From Chloroflexota bacterium (lineage in GTDB: Bacteria; Chloroflexota; Anaerolineae; Anaerolineales; Anaerolineaceae): 64,000 nt of DNA. This document shows, in pieces, positions 62,538-64,000 of this stretch. The notes under the pieces were generated by a model, which did no database searches, was not told the origin of the DNA, and was given only the letters and a program-made list of their open reading frames with translations. The stretch lies in the NCBI GenBank assembly GCA_029548365.1, contig JAKPNN010000014.1:31252-95251 (forward strand), read 5' to 3'. The stretch's first letter is position 1, and every line of letters starts with the position of its first letter. A program made the translations under genes and the position numbers.

Positions 62538-63398
62538 ATGCAAAATCGAGATAAAACTGACCAGCAAGCCAGGGCGCTGACCCGCCAGTCCGAATTTTGG
62601 GCGAGAATCCTGTTGATAGTGATGGCTCTGCTGCTATCCGGTTGTTTGCCCCGGACAGTAAGCGAAACCGGGTCCATCCCGATGGATCTGTCTGCGCAGA
62701 TGACTTATGAAGTGGTGAGCTCCTACCCGCATGATCCGGAGGCGTTTACCCAGGGATTGGTCTACCATGGGGGTTACCTGTACGAAAGCACCGGGCTGTA
62801 CGGCGAATCATCGCTGCGCAAGGTCGCGCTGGAAACCGGGGAGGTACTGCAGCGCGTGAAACTTCCCCCGCAGGTCTTTGGGGAAGGACTGACCCTGTGG
62901 GAAGATCGGTTATTACAGTTAACCTGGCGCGAGGGGCGCGGGTTCATTCACGCGCTTGAGGGTTTCGCTCCCCTGGGCGAATTTGCTTATGCAACCGAGG
63001 GCTGGGGGCTGACCCATGACGGGGCGCAGCTTATTATGAGTGACGGCAGCCATCGCCTGTATTTTTTAGACCCGGAAAGCTATCACATGATTGGCACAGT
63101 CGAGGTTTTCGACCAGGATCAGCCTGTCGAGCGGCTTAATGAACTGGAATTTATCAACGGCGAGGTGTTTGCCAACATCTGGCAGACGGATTGGATCGCG
63201 CGCATCGACCCGCAGTCTGGTGTGGTTTTGGGCTGGATCGACCTGGCTGGGATCCTGCCTGAGGCGTTAATCACACCGACCACAGACGTGTTAAACGGCA
63301 TCGCCTACGACCCGCAGGGCAATCGCTTGTTTATCACCGGCAAAAACTGGCCGCTGCTGTTTGAAATTCGCCTGGTGCCCCTTGATGAGTTAAATTGA
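62538..63398 (+). CDS. Glutaminyl-peptide cyclotransferase lipoprotein (beta-propeller type)
   Basis: A 286-residue lipoprotein of the plant/bacterial glutamine cyclotransferase family. Lipobox LLLSGC near residue 36, then the five-bladed propeller: YPHDPEAFTQGLVYHGGYLYESTGLYGESSLR, EGLTLWEDRLLQLTWREG, ATEGWGLTHDGAQLIMSDG, LNELEFINGEVFANIWQTDWIARIDP and VLNGIAYDPQGNRLFITGKNWP. It converts N-terminal Gln to pyroglutamate on secreted peptides. No close ribosome-binding site other than weak AATGAAAA. Confidence 0.93.
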   Translation: MQNRDKTDQQARALTRQSEFWARILLIVMALLLSGCLPRTVSETGSIPMDLSAQMTYEVVSSYPHDPEAFTQGLVYHGGYLYESTGLYGESSLRKVALETGEVLQRVKLPPQVFGEGLTLWEDRLLQLTWREGRGFIHALEGFAPLGEFAYATEGWGLTHDGAQLIMSDGSHRLYFLDPESYHMIGTVEVFDQDQPVERLNELEFINGEVFANIWQTDWIARIDPQSGVVLGWIDLAGILPEALITPTTDVLNGIAYDPQGNRLFITGKNWPLLFEIRLVPLDELN

Positions 63399-63402
63399 AT
63401 CA

Positions 63403-63428
63403 AAAATGGCCAGATCGCTGGCCATTTT
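63403..63428. terminator. Bidirectional terminator between cyclotransferase and hsp20 genes
   Basis: AAAATGGCCAG at 63403-63413 pairs with CTGGCCATTTT at 63418-63428 across a four-base loop. A-rich on one side and T-rich on the other, so it serves both convergent genes. Confidence 0.85.
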
Positions 63429-63448
63429 CTTTGATTCGGGTTCACCCA

Positions 63449-63937
63449 TTATTTGTTTTTTGATTTTCCTTCGATCACCTTCGATTTGCTCGCGCCCCCG
63501 ATTTCAATCCGGCGGGGTTTATCCTCTTCTTTTTTGGGCAGGTGGATCTGCAGGATGCCGTTTTCTGTTTCAGCCCGGATCTTGTCCACGTTCACGGTGC
63601 CGGGCAAGGAAATCGTGCGAGAGAAGGTGCCAAAGCGGCGTTCTCGCAAGTGGTAATGGCCCTCTTCGCCGTCTTCACGCTCATCACGAACTTCGCCCTT
63701 GATTGTCAGGTTATTGTCCGTATAGGTGATTTCGATGTTATCTGCGTCGATGCCAGCCACATTGGCTTTAACAACGAACTCGTCCGGGTTTTCCACCATG
63801 TCCATTGGCATGCACAGGCTCATTGGTTCTCCGTAGGTATACTCCCCGGTGTCGTAGATATTATCAAGCATACGCTCCAAAGCACGGTTCCAGCTCAGCA
63901 TTTCTCGAAAGGGATCACGTCGTATTAAATTAGCCAT
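63449..63937 (-). CDS. Small heat-shock protein Hsp20
   Basis: A 162-residue alpha-crystallin-domain chaperone. The domain runs from about 45 to 138 (PMDMVENPDEFVVKANVAGID, the ERRFGTFSRTISLPGTVNVDKI beta strands, and the AETENGILQIHLPK motif ending the fold), with an Arg/Lys-rich tail. ATG 63937 has GGAGG nine bases before; the frame could extend five residues to 63952 through the ribosome-binding site. Holds unfolded proteins for refolding. Confidence 0.95.
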   Translation of the reverse strand: MANLIRRDPFREMLSWNRALERMLDNIYDTGEYTYGEPMSLCMPMDMVENPDEFVVKANVAGIDADNIEITYTDNNLTIKGEVRDEREDGEEGHYHLRERRFGTFSRTISLPGTVNVDKIRAETENGILQIHLPKKEEDKPRRIEIGGASKSKVIEGKSKNK

Positions 63938-63981
63938 TTTATCGTCCTCCATTAATATTGTTTTTATTGACTTACACCCAT

Positions 63982-63987
63982 AGTATA
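63982..63987 (-). promoter_or_regulatory. -10 box of hsp20
   Basis: TATACT on the reverse strand at 63987-63982, about 45 bases before the hsp20 ATG. No CIRCE-type inverted repeat was visible in the remaining 48 bases. Confidence 0.4.
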
Positions 63988-64000
63988 GGGAGGATCTGTT

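Overview
The window looks like chromosomal DNA of a bacterium of the phylum Chloroflexota, most likely an anaerobic Anaerolineae-type organism. This is inference from several things seen together: many lipoproteins and envelope proteins with Pro/Thr-rich linkers, a four-gene 2-oxoacid:ferredoxin oxidoreductase operon, the particular hypothetical families (CpXC, DUF6391-like, DUF368, HerA-like ATPase), mixed ATG/GTG/TTG starts, and intergenic DNA filled with degenerate seven-base repeats. No rRNA gene, CRISPR array, intact insertion sequence or prophage was found.

Layout. 1-5.8 kb: a truncated Ldh2-type dehydrogenase, a glycerophosphodiester phosphodiesterase translationally coupled to a large membrane-anchored GH3-like protein, and a membrane Ser/Thr kinase. 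6-15.4 kb: priA, a membrane protein, a phosphoribosyltransferase, an MFS transporter, an ABC-F ATPase behind a leader-peptide attenuator, two repeat-rich gaps, a small 'KHGFYT' protein, a DnaA-box cluster and a NifU-like protein. 15.5-18.8 kb: a metal-chelatase (ChlI/ChlD-type) locus split by a -1 frame change at an A9 run, then holB. 18.8-29.7 kb: envelope proteins, a small sulfite-oxidase-like protein with an MBL hydrolase, a Cys/Met-metabolism PLP enzyme, an ATP-cone/uridine-kinase fusion, a CpXC protein and an FHA/winged-helix regulator. 30-36 kb: clpC-radA, a DUF6391-like protein and holA. 36-43 kb: korDABC, a metallopeptidase-like protein, thiolase and htpG. 43-47.6 kb: an AT-richer patch with a lipoprotein and a 996-residue membrane gluzincin. 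47.6-55.5 kb: a DUF368 protein, M20 peptidase, VTT protein, udk, folD, dtd, rnd and an MBL/beta-CASP RNase. 55.7 kb to the end: tRNA-Ser(CGA), an alpha-glucan phosphorylase with a DUF2179 protein, a HerA-like ATPase, OsmC, a glutamine cyclotransferase lipoprotein and Hsp20.

Functional themes are housekeeping (priA, holA, holB, radA, rnd), proteostasis (clpC, htpG, hsp20), ferredoxin-linked carbon metabolism (kor, thiolase), glucan use, and an extensive secreted/lipoprotein envelope. The observations I rate highest are: (1) an Arg-X-Arg leader peptide (MIRIRL) with its own ribosome-binding site followed by an intrinsic terminator ahead of the ABC-F gene, which looks like antibiotic-sensing attenuation; (2) the A9 slippery site in the chelatase gene, consistent with two products from one gene; (3) a cluster of four same-direction DnaA boxes plus a perfect hairpin away from dnaA; (4) four genes (priA, holB, udk, rnd) whose -10 box lies exactly six bases before ATG, predicting leaderless mRNAs; (5) the dispersed heptad arrays.
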